DNA from: Methylobacter sp. KS41
GTDB taxonomy: Bacteria > Pseudomonadota > Gammaproteobacteria > Methylococcales > Methylomonadaceae
NCBI GenBank assembly: GCA_002862125.1
Contig: PHSP01000002.1
Span: 124,001-188,000 of the forward strand
Length of the DNA: 64,000 nt
Reading direction: 5' to 3'
Shown here: positions 16,026 to 23,924 of the stretch, piece after piece
How positions within the stretch are numbered: position 1 is the first letter of the stretch
How the letters are laid out: each line of letters begins with the position of its first letter
The notes under the pieces: generated by a model
The model's input: only the letters and a program-made list of their open reading frames with translations
Databases searched by the model: none
Told to the model about the DNA's origin: nothing
Translations under genes and position numbers: made by a program

Positions 16026-17369
16026 TTAACCGGTATAACGCGCCAGCAATCCATTGGCACTGCGTATTTCAGGCAATGGAATCTTTACTTCATAACCACC
16101 GCCTGAAGCTTCATGCATGGCGTGTCCATGCATATTTTCCATGCGTTCGACGATAATGTCCCGATTGCCTTCAGGAATAATTAGCTCCAGTTTATCACCA
16201 ACCGAAAATTTGTTTTTTACATCCACGATAGCAAGACCGGTTGCCGGATCATAACTTCTTATCTCGCCGCAAAATTGCTGTTGATGGCTTTTGGAATAAC
16301 CGGTGATATAGTTTTGCTGTTCATGGGTATGGTGCCGTTGGTAAAAGCCATCGGTGTAGCCGCGATTGGCGAGGTTTTCCAGAACGCCAATGAGTTCCGG
16401 CTGGAATTCGCGGCCTGCCAGGGCGTCATCGATCGCCTGACGATAAGTTTGGGCGGTGCGGGCAACATAATAATGCGACTTGGTGCGGCCTTCAATTTTA
16501 AGGCTGTCTATGCCAATAGCAACTAATCGTTGCACATGTTCTATGGCTCTTAAATCCTTGGAATTCATAATATAAGTGCCGTTTTCATCTTCCATTACCG
16601 GCAGCAGTTCACCTTTCCGGCCTTCTTCTTCAAGAAAATACACATTATCAGCTAACGGATGCCGTTCCGCGCCGCCACAACTGGCCGTGTTGATGTCGGC
16701 CATGGTAAGCACGCCGCCATCCGGCACAATATCGCCCTCGGCATTTTCATGAGCGGGCAGGGTGTCATATTTCCAGCGGCAGGAGTTGGTGCAAGCGCCC
16801 TGATTGGAATCGCGGTGGTTAAAGTAACCGGACAGCAAACAGCGGCCGGAATAGGCAATGCATAACGCGCCGTGGACAAATACCTCGAGCTCCATGTCCG
16901 GGCATTTTTGGCGAATTTCTTCAATTTCATCGAGAGACAGTTCGCGTGACAAAATAACGCGCTCTACTCCCATGCTTTGCCAGAATTTTACGCTCGCATA
17001 GTTGACGGTATTAGCCTGCACTGATAAATGTACAGGCATATCAGGCCATGTTTCCCTGGTCATCATAATTAAACCGGGGTCGGCCATTATCAATGCGTCC
17101 GGTTTCATGGCGATAATGGGTGCAATATCGGCCATGAAGGTTTTGACTTTGGCATTATGAGGAATCACATTGGTAGCCAGAAAAAACTTTTTGCCTTGAT
17201 TATGCGCTTCATCAATGCCTTTGGTCAGATTGCCGGCAAGAAAATCATTGTTGCGCACTCTGAGACTGTAACGGGGCAACCCCGCATAGACTGCATCCGC
17301 GCCGTATGCAAAGGCATAGCGCATGTTTTTAATGGTTCCGGCTGGAGAGAGGAGCTCGACTCGTTTCAT
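16026..17369 (-). CDS. trhP: tRNA uridine-34 hydroxylation protein TrhP (YegQ, U32 peptidase family)
   Basis: 447 residues of the U32 family. The N-terminus MKRVELLSPAGTIKNMRYAFAYGADAVYAG, the RELSLDEIEEI segment, FVHGALCIAYSGRCLLSGYFNHRDSNQGAC (cysteines at about 169-193) and SLKIEGRTKSHYYVARTAQTYR are diagnostic. TrhP, with prephenate, installs the 5-hydroxyl on wobble uridine en route to 5-carboxymethoxyuridine. The conserved cysteines are thought to hold an iron-sulfur cluster. No operon partner is seen. Confidence 0.92.
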   Translation of the reverse strand: MKRVELLSPAGTIKNMRYAFAYGADAVYAGLPRYSLRVRNNDFLAGNLTKGIDEAHNQGKKFFLATNVIPHNAKVKTFMADIAPIIAMKPDALIMADPGLIMMTRETWPDMPVHLSVQANTVNYASVKFWQSMGVERVILSRELSLDEIEEIRQKCPDMELEVFVHGALCIAYSGRCLLSGYFNHRDSNQGACTNSCRWKYDTLPAHENAEGDIVPDGGVLTMADINTASCGGAERHPLADNVYFLEEEGRKGELLPVMEDENGTYIMNSKDLRAIEHVQRLVAIGIDSLKIEGRTKSHYYVARTAQTYRQAIDDALAGREFQPELIGVLENLANRGYTDGFYQRHHTHEQQNYITGYSKSHQQQFCGEIRSYDPATGLAIVDVKNKFSVGDKLELIIPEGNRDIIVERMENMHGHAMHEASGGGYEVKIPLPEIRSANGLLARYTG

Positions 17370-17448
17370 GATGACTTAGGTAAATGACGATGCAGGGTAT
17401 ATTCTATCTTAATCCAGCTAAAGCAACGTAAAAAATAGGAGTATGGAA

Positions 17449-17589
17449 ATGTGGATAGTGTTATTTATCGCGGCCTTGCTGTTTGTCCTGGGTAGCGCAT
17501 TAATACTGCTCAGGTCAGCCAAAATGCCGAAAATTCCTGATAATGTTAAATCGCAACCTTATGGTGAAGATAAGCCGGATGATTGGTAG
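17449..17589 (+). CDS. Small single-helix membrane protein (DUF2897-like)
   Basis: 46 residues. One transmembrane helix (about 2-22, MWIVLFIAALLFVLGSALILL) is followed by a positively charged and then acidic tail ending DKPDDW. This layout and the PKIPDN motif resemble the DUF2897 family of gammaproteobacteria, whose function is unknown. AGGAG at 17437-17441 decides the start: it is 7 bases from ATG 17449, but only one base from the in-frame ATG 17443, which is too close. It lies between the trhP and sigma-54 activator genes, on the opposite strand to both. Confidence 0.65.
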   Translation: MWIVLFIAALLFVLGSALILLRSAKMPKIPDNVKSQPYGEDKPDDW

Positions 17590-17666
17590 TCGTGGTTGAT
17601 TAATTGAGTTATTTTTTGGAGGAAAGGCGTCTTTGCCGGAGATATTCGAGCTTCACAATTAAAGTT

Positions 17667-19034
17667 TCACACGCCATATTGCTTACGTTTGCGCCAAAAA
17701 GTCGCCCGGCTCATACCCAACAACCCTGCTGCTGCTGTGACCATGCCCTTGCTTTGTTCCAGCGCCCGGCGAATCGCTGCGGTTTCTTCTTCTGGCGATA
17801 ATGGCGCGGATTGTCTGATTTGTTGAATGACAATATTTGGTTCTTTAAATTCCGGCGGCAATTCAGACAAGCGTAAAGTCGCGCCACGGCCAACTGCAAA
17901 GGCATATTCAACAACATTATGCAATTCCCTGATATTGCCCGGCCATTGGTAGTCCAATAAAACCCGCATGGCCTGCGGGTCAATTTTTTCAATTTTTCTG
18001 AAATAGGCGGCATTATGCATGTTAATAAAATGCCACATCAATAAGCTGATATCTTCCCGGCGCTCCCGTAATGGCGGAATAAAAATGGGCACGACTCTTA
18101 ACCGGTACATCAAATCTTCGCGGAAACGTCCGCTTTTTAGTTCTTCCCTTAATGACCGGTGTGTCGCTGCCACTATGCGAACATCAACATCTATCGAACG
18201 GTCTCCGCCTACTGGAATATAGTTTCTTTCTTGTAGCACTCTGAGCAGTTTAGCCTGTAGTTCAAGCGGGAGTTCAGCCACTTCATCCAGAAAAAGGGTT
18301 CCGCCATGCGCCCGTTGAAACAATCCGCTATGATCCTTGATCGCCCCGGTAAAAGCGCCGCGCACGTGACCGAACAATTCACTTTCCAGCAAGTTGCTGG
18401 ACAATGCTGCGCAATTTATGGCCAGAAAAGGCCCGCCACGTCGAGCGCTAAGATTGTGAATTGCCCTTGCGACCAGTTCCTTGCCAGCTCCACTTTCGCC
18501 CCTGACCAGCACGCTGGCCTCTGTTTCAGCAGCATTTTCAATAATCTGAAAAACGTCCCGCATGGCTGGTGAGCGGCTAATTATGCCTTGAAAATTCTGG
18601 CTTCCGGAATCAGGTTTGGCAGTCTCGGCGGAGGCTTTTGGTAAAAGACCATTTGTCTCGGGTTCCGGTGTAACAGTGAGCAAACTTATGCCGCCAGCAA
18701 AAAAACCATCTTTATTGTGCAATATCTGAACATGTTTTTTTACCCCGATTATGTTGCCGTCATTCCGGGCAATCTTTACATCCTGATCATGATTGTTGCT
18801 GGTGTCTTCTTTAATCATGAAATCTTGCAAACAGGATTTCCCCACGACATCCTGCTGCCGTAATCCTGATAATTTTTCCATCCCTGGACTCCAATAGAGC
18901 ACCTGTTGATCTTTGTCGACAAGATAAACAGCCGTTGGACCACAAAGATTAAGCATTTTGACTAAAAGCTCCGCGCAGTCAAATACTGCCAGCCAGTTAA
19001 AGTTGTATTCAGAAATTAATGTTGTTTGTTTCAT
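17667..19034 (-). CDS. Sigma-54-dependent activator with N-terminal PAS domain (FisR-like)
   Basis: 455 residues. An N-terminal sensory PAS region covers about 22-125 ([22 protein letters not shown]). The AAA+ domain (about 148-390) has Walker A GESGAGKE (179-186), the sigma-54-contacting GAFTGA loop (226-231) and Walker B GGTLFLDE (244-251). A Fis-type helix-turn-helix ends the protein ([16 protein letters not shown]). There is no receiver domain, so it senses a ligand or redox state directly. The N-terminal region contains Cys20, Cys31 and Cys68. FisR-type regulators of persulfide oxidation sense sulfane sulfur through N-terminal cysteines; the neighbouring persulfide dioxygenase with a -24/-12 promoter makes that role attractive here, by inference. 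Confidence 0.85.
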   Translation of the reverse strand: MKQTTLISEYNFNWLAVFDCAELLVKMLNLCGPTAVYLVDKDQQVLYWSPGMEKLSGLRQQDVVGKSCLQDFMIKEDTSNNHDQDVKIARNDGNIIGVKKHVQILHNKDGFFAGGISLLTVTPEPETNGLLPKASAETAKPDSGSQNFQGIISRSPAMRDVFQIIENAAETEASVLVRGESGAGKELVARAIHNLSARRGGPFLAINCAALSSNLLESELFGHVRGAFTGAIKDHSGLFQRAHGGTLFLDEVAELPLELQAKLLRVLQERNYIPVGGDRSIDVDVRIVAATHRSLREELKSGRFREDLMYRLRVVPIFIPPLRERREDISLLMWHFINMHNAAYFRKIEKIDPQAMRVLLDYQWPGNIRELHNVVEYAFAVGRGATLRLSELPPEFKEPNIVIQQIRQSAPLSPEEETAAIRRALEQSKGMVTAAAGLLGMSRATFWRKRKQYGV

Positions 19035-19058
19035 GATGTATCTAAATGAATCATATCG

Positions 19059-19087
19059 TTGTTTCAGTGGAACATTATATGAAACAA
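19059..19087. promoter_or_regulatory. Probable enhancer site of the sigma-54 activator
   Basis: TTGTTTCA (19059-19066) and TGAAACAA (19080-19087) are perfect complements 13 bases apart, about 76-104 bp before the -24 element of the DUF1264 gene and just upstream of the activator's own start. The same GTTTCA/TGAAAC half-sites recur before the persulfide dioxygenase gene. Position and symmetry fit a Fis-type activator binding site that could also mediate autoregulation. Confidence 0.6.
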
Positions 19088-19162
19088 ATGAACTAAAGCA
19101 ATTAATTTCATTTTTTATAAAATAACTTTATAAATCAGTTGTATATATTATTTTATGCATTT

Positions 19163-19178
19163 TGGCATAGTTCTGGCT
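19163..19178 (+). promoter_or_regulatory. Sigma-54 (-24/-12) promoter for the DUF1264 gene
   Basis: TGGCATAGTTCTGGCT keeps the invariant GG and GC dinucleotides at the required spacing of TGGCAC-N5-TTGCW, with mismatches at one position of each box. Transcription should start near 19189, leaving a leader of about 65 bases to the ATG at 19254. The divergent sigma-54 activator gene begins about 130 bp upstream. Confidence 0.7.
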
Positions 19179-19253
19179 TTATGTAAGACTGTGATCGTCA
19201 TGCAAATCTGGCCTTCATCAAATAAATAAAATAATAATCCCTGGGAGGTTGAA

Positions 19254-19844
19254 ATGAAATCAAAAATAGTAGTTATTAGCAGCTTGTTAACATTATCAGC
19301 AGCTTATGCGGTAGCGGGAACTGAACATGAACAAGCAAAGAGTACAGTTGCAGGACGACCGAAGTTATACCATGAAACATTAAACCCGCATCAAATAGAA
19401 CACCCCAATCATTTAGGTTTTAATGACTTGCATATACAGGCTATCAGGCATCTTGTGCCCGATACCCACAGTATCCATGACCCTAAATTGCAAGTCGTTT
19501 TGCATCACCACTGTAAAGCCTATGATGATGGGGCATTGCTCTGCCTGATGTTTCATTCCGGCATGAAGGATCAGGACAAACCAATAGGTTTTGAATACAT
19601 CATTCCTACAGCGCAATTTCATACACTGCCGGAAGCAGAGAAAAAATACTGGCACTATCACAAAACTGAAATTCCAAGAGCGCACGCAACATTTCCCGAT
19701 CTGACGCAGGAAGAAGCCGCTAAAATTCTGCCTGCTGTGAACGAAACCTATGGAAAAGTTATTTACTTTCAGAAGCCTGAAGATAAATATCCTTTAGGTG
19801 AGCCTTATGTAGTCGTCGTGCAAGACATGCCTGAGCAGGATTAA
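19254..19844 (+). CDS. Exported DUF1264 (OBAP-like) protein
   Basis: 196 residues. A signal peptide covers about 1-22 (basic MKSK, hydrophobic core, AYAVAG cleavage region). The mature part matches DUF1264, the family of plant oil-body-associated proteins: NPHQIEHPNHLGFNDLHIQA, the H-rich VLHHHCKAYDDGALLCLMF and YWHYHKTEIPRAHATFPDL. The biochemical role of bacterial members is unknown. It is rich in histidine. A strong GGGAGG ribosome site (19243-19248) and a sigma-54 promoter precede it, and a hairpin terminator follows, so it is a single-gene unit likely driven by the divergent activator. Confidence 0.82.
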   Translation: MKSKIVVISSLLTLSAAYAVAGTEHEQAKSTVAGRPKLYHETLNPHQIEHPNHLGFNDLHIQAIRHLVPDTHSIHDPKLQVVLHHHCKAYDDGALLCLMFHSGMKDQDKPIGFEYIIPTAQFHTLPEAEKKYWHYHKTEIPRAHATFPDLTQEEAAKILPAVNETYGKVIYFQKPEDKYPLGEPYVVVVQDMPEQD

Positions 19845-19889
19845 AAAAGTTACCTCCTAACGTGTATTTAAAAACTGCACGGCTTTTAT

Positions 19890-19933
19890 AGCCGGTGGAA
19901 CAAAGGTTTTCTAAGCCTCCACTGGCTCTTTTT
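19890..19933 (+). terminator. Rho-independent terminator after the DUF1264 gene
   Basis: AGCCGGTGGA (19890-19899) pairs with TCCACTGGCT (19918-19927), one G-U pair, and is followed by CTTTTT (19928-19933). It lies 45 bases after the stop codon. Confidence 0.8.
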
Positions 19934-20063
19934 AAGCTGGGAATTGCTTTTAATTTGAGTAGACATCGCTTTTTAGTCTGCTTTGTCGACCAATAAATAA
20001 TTTAATCTAAAACCAACTTTAGATTACGAATTGTCTTTTTAATAGCTTATTGAGGTAAGTGCC

Positions 20064-20234
20064 ATGTTAGATTTTATGTTAAGTATTTTTTCTGCGATTT
20101 TAGGGCTAAATATGAGGGATCACCATGATATTCCATTTGCATTACCCTTGTTATTTTTCATTTTTCTGGGTTTCATCATTACTATAACCGTACTTCACTT
20201 CATCGGTAATGAAAATGAGGAAGAGTCAAAGTGA
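20064..20234 (+). CDS. 56-residue membrane protein of unknown function
   Basis: A short frame with good coding signals: GAGG (20052-20055) eight bases before the ATG, an N-terminal amphipathic or hydrophobic stretch (MLDFMLSIFSAILG), a polar MRDHHD turn, one strong transmembrane helix (about 26-46) and an acidic-lysine end (GNENEEESK). I do not recognise the family. It sits between the DUF1264 gene and the di-haem peroxidase, all in one direction, and could be an accessory of either. Confidence 0.55.
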   Translation: MLDFMLSIFSAILGLNMRDHHDIPFALPLLFFIFLGFIITITVLHFIGNENEEESK

Positions 20235-20261
20235 GAAGAGCAGCCAACAGACTGAGGGAGA

Positions 20262-20279
20262 CTTTCACAATTGTGAAAG
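20262..20279. promoter_or_regulatory. Perfect 18-bp palindrome before the di-haem peroxidase
   Basis: CTTTCACAATTGTGAAAG is its own reverse complement. It lies about 140 bp upstream of the peroxidase start. The TTTCA/TGAAA arms resemble those of the proposed activator sites nearby, but the spacing differs. It is probably an operator, of unknown regulator. Confidence 0.55.
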
Positions 20280-20415
20280 CTTTATTTGTGCTGATGGCCG
20301 GGATATGACTTTAACGCAGAAAAACCACTAAGTACAACAAATGTGGCTAGGGGTTTCAATATTCTTCCTAGCCTCATTATTTGAGTGGGATGTTTCTGTA
20401 TTTTGGAAAGGCTTT

Positions 20416-21471
20416 ATGCGGATTTTTTTACAACTTTATATAATGATGAGCCTGCTTTTTTCAAGCAGCGTCTTAGCGGATAAAATGCTGGGTCTGCCGC
20501 CCTTACTGGTTCCAGACGATAATCCGCAAACTGCCGGGAAAATAGCCTTAGGACGCTTATTGTTTAATGATAAACGTTTTAGCGCAAATGACTTAGTCAG
20601 TTGTAGCAGTTGCCATCATGCCGATAAAGCCTTTACCGATGGATTGCCGGTGGCAATAGGCATAAACGGACAAGCAGGCGTTCGAAATGTCCCTACGATT
20701 ATCAATGCGGCTTTTTATCAAGCGCAGTTCTTGGATGGCAGGGCAAGCACCCTGGAGGAGCAAGCATTAGGCCCTTTTGTCAATCCCATTGAACACGGAT
20801 TGATAAGCCACCAGGTCATTGTAGATGTCATACGGAATGATCCTGAGTACCTAAAGCTATTCAATAAGGTTTTTAATGTGACAATTAACGCAATAACCAT
20901 TGACTACGTTGTTAAAGCCATTGCCAGTTTTGAGCGGACGTTGATTTCCGGAAACTCAGCTTTTGATCGCTATCTTTTCGGCAGGGATCAGTCGGCAATA
21001 TCGGTGAGTGCGGCGCGAGGCTTCAGGATTTTCCGGCGTAAAGGCAACTGCGCCAATTGTCATGAAATATCCTGGGATAACGCCTTGTTTACCGACAACC
21101 GTTTTTATAATATCGGCGTAGGCTTTAAACGGTTAACGCCGGTATTAGAGGAACTTATCGCGGGTAAAAATCCTGAGGATATGGCATTAACGGATGCGCA
21201 ACGTTCTGAACTGGGGCGATTCAAGGTCACCAAAACGCTGGCCGATTTGGGTAAATTCAAGACGCCGACGCTGCGTAATATAGCGTTAACAGCGCCTTAT
21301 ATGCACGATGGCAGTCTAAAAACGCTGGAAGCGGTCATCGAACATTATGACAAAGGCAGCGATAACAACCGGTTTATTGATGCCAAGATTTTTCCCTTGA
21401 ATCTTATGAAACAGGAAAAAGCCGACTTACTGGCCTTTATGCAAACATTAACCAGTATGCCGGTCAAATAA
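20416..21471 (+). CDS. Di-haem cytochrome c peroxidase / MauG-family protein
   Basis: 351 residues from ATG 20416, chosen because AAAGG lies 4 bases upstream and the protein then begins with a proper signal peptide (about 1-21, ending VLAD). Two c-type haem motifs are present: CSSCH (Cys63, Cys66, His67) and CANCH (Cys212, Cys215, His216). GRLLFNDKRFS, FLDGRASTLEEQALGP and LRNIALTAPYMHDGSLKTLEAV are typical of the CcpA/MauG group. It acts in the periplasm, either reducing peroxide or oxidising protein side chains; the sequence does not tell which. No electron donor gene is adjacent. Confidence 0.88.
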   Translation: MRIFLQLYIMMSLLFSSSVLADKMLGLPPLLVPDDNPQTAGKIALGRLLFNDKRFSANDLVSCSSCHHADKAFTDGLPVAIGINGQAGVRNVPTIINAAFYQAQFLDGRASTLEEQALGPFVNPIEHGLISHQVIVDVIRNDPEYLKLFNKVFNVTINAITIDYVVKAIASFERTLISGNSAFDRYLFGRDQSAISVSAARGFRIFRRKGNCANCHEISWDNALFTDNRFYNIGVGFKRLTPVLEELIAGKNPEDMALTDAQRSELGRFKVTKTLADLGKFKTPTLRNIALTAPYMHDGSLKTLEAVIEHYDKGSDNNRFIDAKIFPLNLMKQEKADLLAFMQTLTSMPVK

Positions 21472-21665
21472 ATCAGTTAAATTAAAATTTGTTTGTGAAA
21501 AAGGTGGCAACTACAGACAGAAGTCGCTACTTGTGTTTCAACCCTTCACAATGCAGAAACCGGATGTCGCTTTCCGCCAGTCAATATCAGTTTCAGTTGA
21601 GACTTTTTTGAACCCGCAGATTAAGTGCTGAGATTTACACTTTCTTGTTAGCTTACTGTTAACGC

Positions 21666-22307
21666 TCAGTTTGGCGCTTTATCGAGAATGGCCAGCCCGG
21701 CAATGAGACCGAGTGTTGCCATCAATAAAAAAAGGGGGCCAAAAAACCATATTATAATAGGGAGGCTGAGAAAAAAACTTCTGGTTCCAAACGTATAATA
21801 TCTGCCGGCCCTGTTTAAATAGGCGCAAGTTTGTTTATATAGCGCCTCGTCTAGCGCCCCTTCGCTTGAAAGATTAATCATATAGCCGACGTGATTGAAG
21901 AAGCGTATCGCCATGGAAAAACAGTAGAAGGCAATTGAAAAATCCAGCAGCAACAAGCCAAGTTTTATTTGCCATATTTCGCCGGATACGGTGTAGGCTA
22001 AGACAGAGGGATGCCACCCAAGCGCCCAATGACCGATTTTTTCGCTTAAGTTCAAGCTTCCGATTATCAATAATATGGCGGTCGTTGCCATGAAGTTGGC
22101 TGCAATGACAGAGTTGCGTAAAGTTTGAATGGCAAGAATCTCCATCTCGCCTTTGCTCATTATCATGGCTACCCATCGCTCACGAATCTTGGCATTAAGC
22201 GTGTGTACGCTCGAATTTGGAGTGAGTCGGGTTCGTCTGGCTAAATAGAAATAATAAGCCAGTATCAATAGGCAACTGATAATAAAAGCGATATTATCGT
22301 AAGACAT
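21666..22307 (-). CDS. DUF599 membrane protein
   Basis: 213 residues with about four transmembrane segments (about 7-23, 68-88, 117-137, 180-208). NAKIRERWVAMIMSKGEMEILAIQTLRNSVIAANFMATTAILLI is the usual DUF599 core, and the C-terminal YYTFGTRSFFLSLPIIIWFFGPLFLL also fits. Function is unknown. It is divergent from the persulfide dioxygenase gene, and TGTTTCA half-sites lie in between, so it may share that control. I found no -24/-12 promoter for it. Confidence 0.8.
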   Translation of the reverse strand: MSYDNIAFIISCLLILAYYFYLARRTRLTPNSSVHTLNAKIRERWVAMIMSKGEMEILAIQTLRNSVIAANFMATTAILLIIGSLNLSEKIGHWALGWHPSVLAYTVSGEIWQIKLGLLLLDFSIAFYCFSMAIRFFNHVGYMINLSSEGALDEALYKQTCAYLNRAGRYYTFGTRSFFLSLPIIIWFFGPLFLLMATLGLIAGLAILDKAPN

Positions 22308-22383
22308 GCAACTGTTTCCTTTTTAGTGTTTCAGGATGGATTGAGTGAGAAAGCCAAGCGTGAAGTTTAAAACAAATAACAAC

Positions 22384-22416
22384 TGTTTCATTTGTTTTAA
22401 TATGTTTCAATGAAAC
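22384..22416. promoter_or_regulatory. Probable activator-binding site upstream of persulfide dioxygenase
   Basis: GTTTCAATGAAAC (22404-22416) is a perfect palindrome with a single central base, and a further TGTTTCA lies at 22384-22390 (another at 22327-22333). The arms match the inverted repeat near the sigma-54 activator gene. The site is about 210 bp before the -24 element at 22627, a usual enhancer distance. Confidence 0.6.
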
Positions 22417-22626
22417 TTAACATAAAATAAAAAATCAATACCAACTACTTTTTAATGCTACAAAAATCAATTGAATTACCCAGTTTTTAGATATTGAGTT
22501 ACTACCTATCGTCAACCTTCGGCAGGCACTGTGCGAATAGTAAACGCACTGAATCTATTTGCCCGTGAGAGCTTTATCGGACAATGAGATTCTGCAAGCA
22601 CTTTAGTTTGACTAGAAATTTGCTTT

Positions 22627-22642
22627 TGGCATAAGCATTGCC
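22627..22642 (+). promoter_or_regulatory. Sigma-54 (-24/-12) promoter for persulfide dioxygenase
   Basis: TGGCATAAGCATTGCC matches TGGCAY-N5-TTGC at all key positions, with the GG/GC spacing correct. The start of transcription would fall near 22653, giving a leader of about 35 bases that includes the GGAGAGA ribosome site. Confidence 0.82.
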
Positions 22643-22687
22643 TTCACAAAAGTAACAACCTAATTAGTAAATTACCGGAGAGACTTT

Positions 22688-23773
22688 ATGATATTTAAAC
22701 AATTATTTGACACAGAAACCTGGACTTATACCTACTTAATAGCGGACCTTGGCAGTAAAGAGGCTGTATTTATTGATCCGGTCAATACCCATATAGATGA
22801 CTATATCGCTTTGCTGGATGAGCATGGCTTGCAATTGAAATATTCACTGGAAACACACGTTCATGCTGACCACATAACAGCAAGCGGACTGTTGCGGCAG
22901 CGTCTGGGCGCACAAACGGCAGTCAGCGAACTATGCGGCGCAGAGGCGGCGGATGTTCAAATCCAGGATGGCGATATTTTTACAATAGGCGCTGGCGAAC
23001 AGATCAAAGCTATCGCCACGCCTGGTCATACGCGCGGCAGTATTTCCTTTTTATGGCGTGACAGGGTTTTCACTGGCGATTCATTATTTATCGGCGGTTG
23101 CGGACGCACCGATTTTCAGGGTGGTGATGCGGGCGCGCTTTATGACTGCATTACTCAACGTTTGTTTACGTTGCCGGATGAGACGCTGGTTTATCCAGGC
23201 CATGATTATCAAGGACGTTGGGTAAGCAGTATCAGACAGGAGCGTACTACCAATCCACGTTTGGCCGGAAAAACACGTGAACAATTCATAGAGATTATGA
23301 ATAATCTGAATTTGCCTAAGCCACGCTTAATCGATGAGGCGGTTCCTGCCAACCGGTATTGCGGTCTGGATGAAAATGAACGCCAGGATGCGGTGGCTGT
23401 GAGGGATGCTACGCGTCCGATGCGCAGTGAAATGTCTCCTCAAGACATGGTTGCCGAAGCCAAACAACACATTGCCGAAGTGAATGTGACTACTGCTAAA
23501 CAATTGCTGGCAGAGGGCAATATTGTAGTTATCGATACCCGCGAAGAAAGTGAATATGCGGCGGGCCACATCGATAATGCGCTGCTTTTGCCTCGCGGTG
23601 TTCTGGAATTTAAAATCGGCAATGTATCCGAACTGACAGACAAATCCAAGGCAGTGCTGATTTATTGCCGGACCGGCGGCCGTTCTGCTCTGGCGGCACT
23701 GACTATGCAGCAATTGGGTTATAAAAATGTCTTATCCATGGCGGGCGGTTTTGAAGCGTGGCAAAATGCATGA
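22688..23773 (+). CDS. Persulfide dioxygenase-rhodanese fusion (MBL fold plus rhodanese)
   Basis: 361 residues. The N-terminal ETHE1-like metallo-beta-lactamase domain (about 1-235) has HVHADH (His57-His62), a further His114 (TPGHTRG), Asp131 (FTGDSLFIGGCGRTDF) and His172 (YPGHDY). Its pattern is that of mononuclear iron persulfide dioxygenases, which oxidise glutathione persulfide to sulfite. A rhodanese domain (about 264-361) carries the active cysteine in YCRTGGRS (Cys327). The fusion can recycle sulfite or thiosulfate sulfur with glutathione. It has its own sigma-54 promoter and a GGAGAGA ribosome site. A sulfate permease gene follows, but there is no sulfide:quinone oxidoreductase gene nearby. 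Confidence 0.9.
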   Translation: MIFKQLFDTETWTYTYLIADLGSKEAVFIDPVNTHIDDYIALLDEHGLQLKYSLETHVHADHITASGLLRQRLGAQTAVSELCGAEAADVQIQDGDIFTIGAGEQIKAIATPGHTRGSISFLWRDRVFTGDSLFIGGCGRTDFQGGDAGALYDCITQRLFTLPDETLVYPGHDYQGRWVSSIRQERTTNPRLAGKTREQFIEIMNNLNLPKPRLIDEAVPANRYCGLDENERQDAVAVRDATRPMRSEMSPQDMVAEAKQHIAEVNVTTAKQLLAEGNIVVIDTREESEYAAGHIDNALLLPRGVLEFKIGNVSELTDKSKAVLIYCRTGGRSALAALTMQQLGYKNVLSMAGGFEAWQNA

Positions 23774-23804
23774 CAGACCCCTGGTTTTCAGGTCTGGGCG
23801 TTTT
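23774..23804 (+). terminator. Possible terminator after the persulfide dioxygenase gene
   Basis: CAGACC (23774-23779) pairs with GGTCTG (23791-23796) and is followed by GGCGTTTT. The stem begins directly after the stop codon. The T-run is short, so some read-through into the SulP gene is likely. Confidence 0.45.
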
Positions 23805-23924
23805 AGCTTTATCTTCGATTTTTGCCTGATTCAAGTTCGCCTGTTAAGGAACCAATGTCTGACTTAACTCCATTTTGTTTATGCCCGCATTCCCGCGTCC
23901 TGGTGCGTAGAGTAAAAAACCGCC

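Noticed and set aside
19923-19938. Second -24/-12-like sequence (TGGCTCTTTTTAAGCT)
   Set aside because: Keeps the GG/GC spacing, but the boxes are weak and the sequence is part of the DUF1264 terminator.
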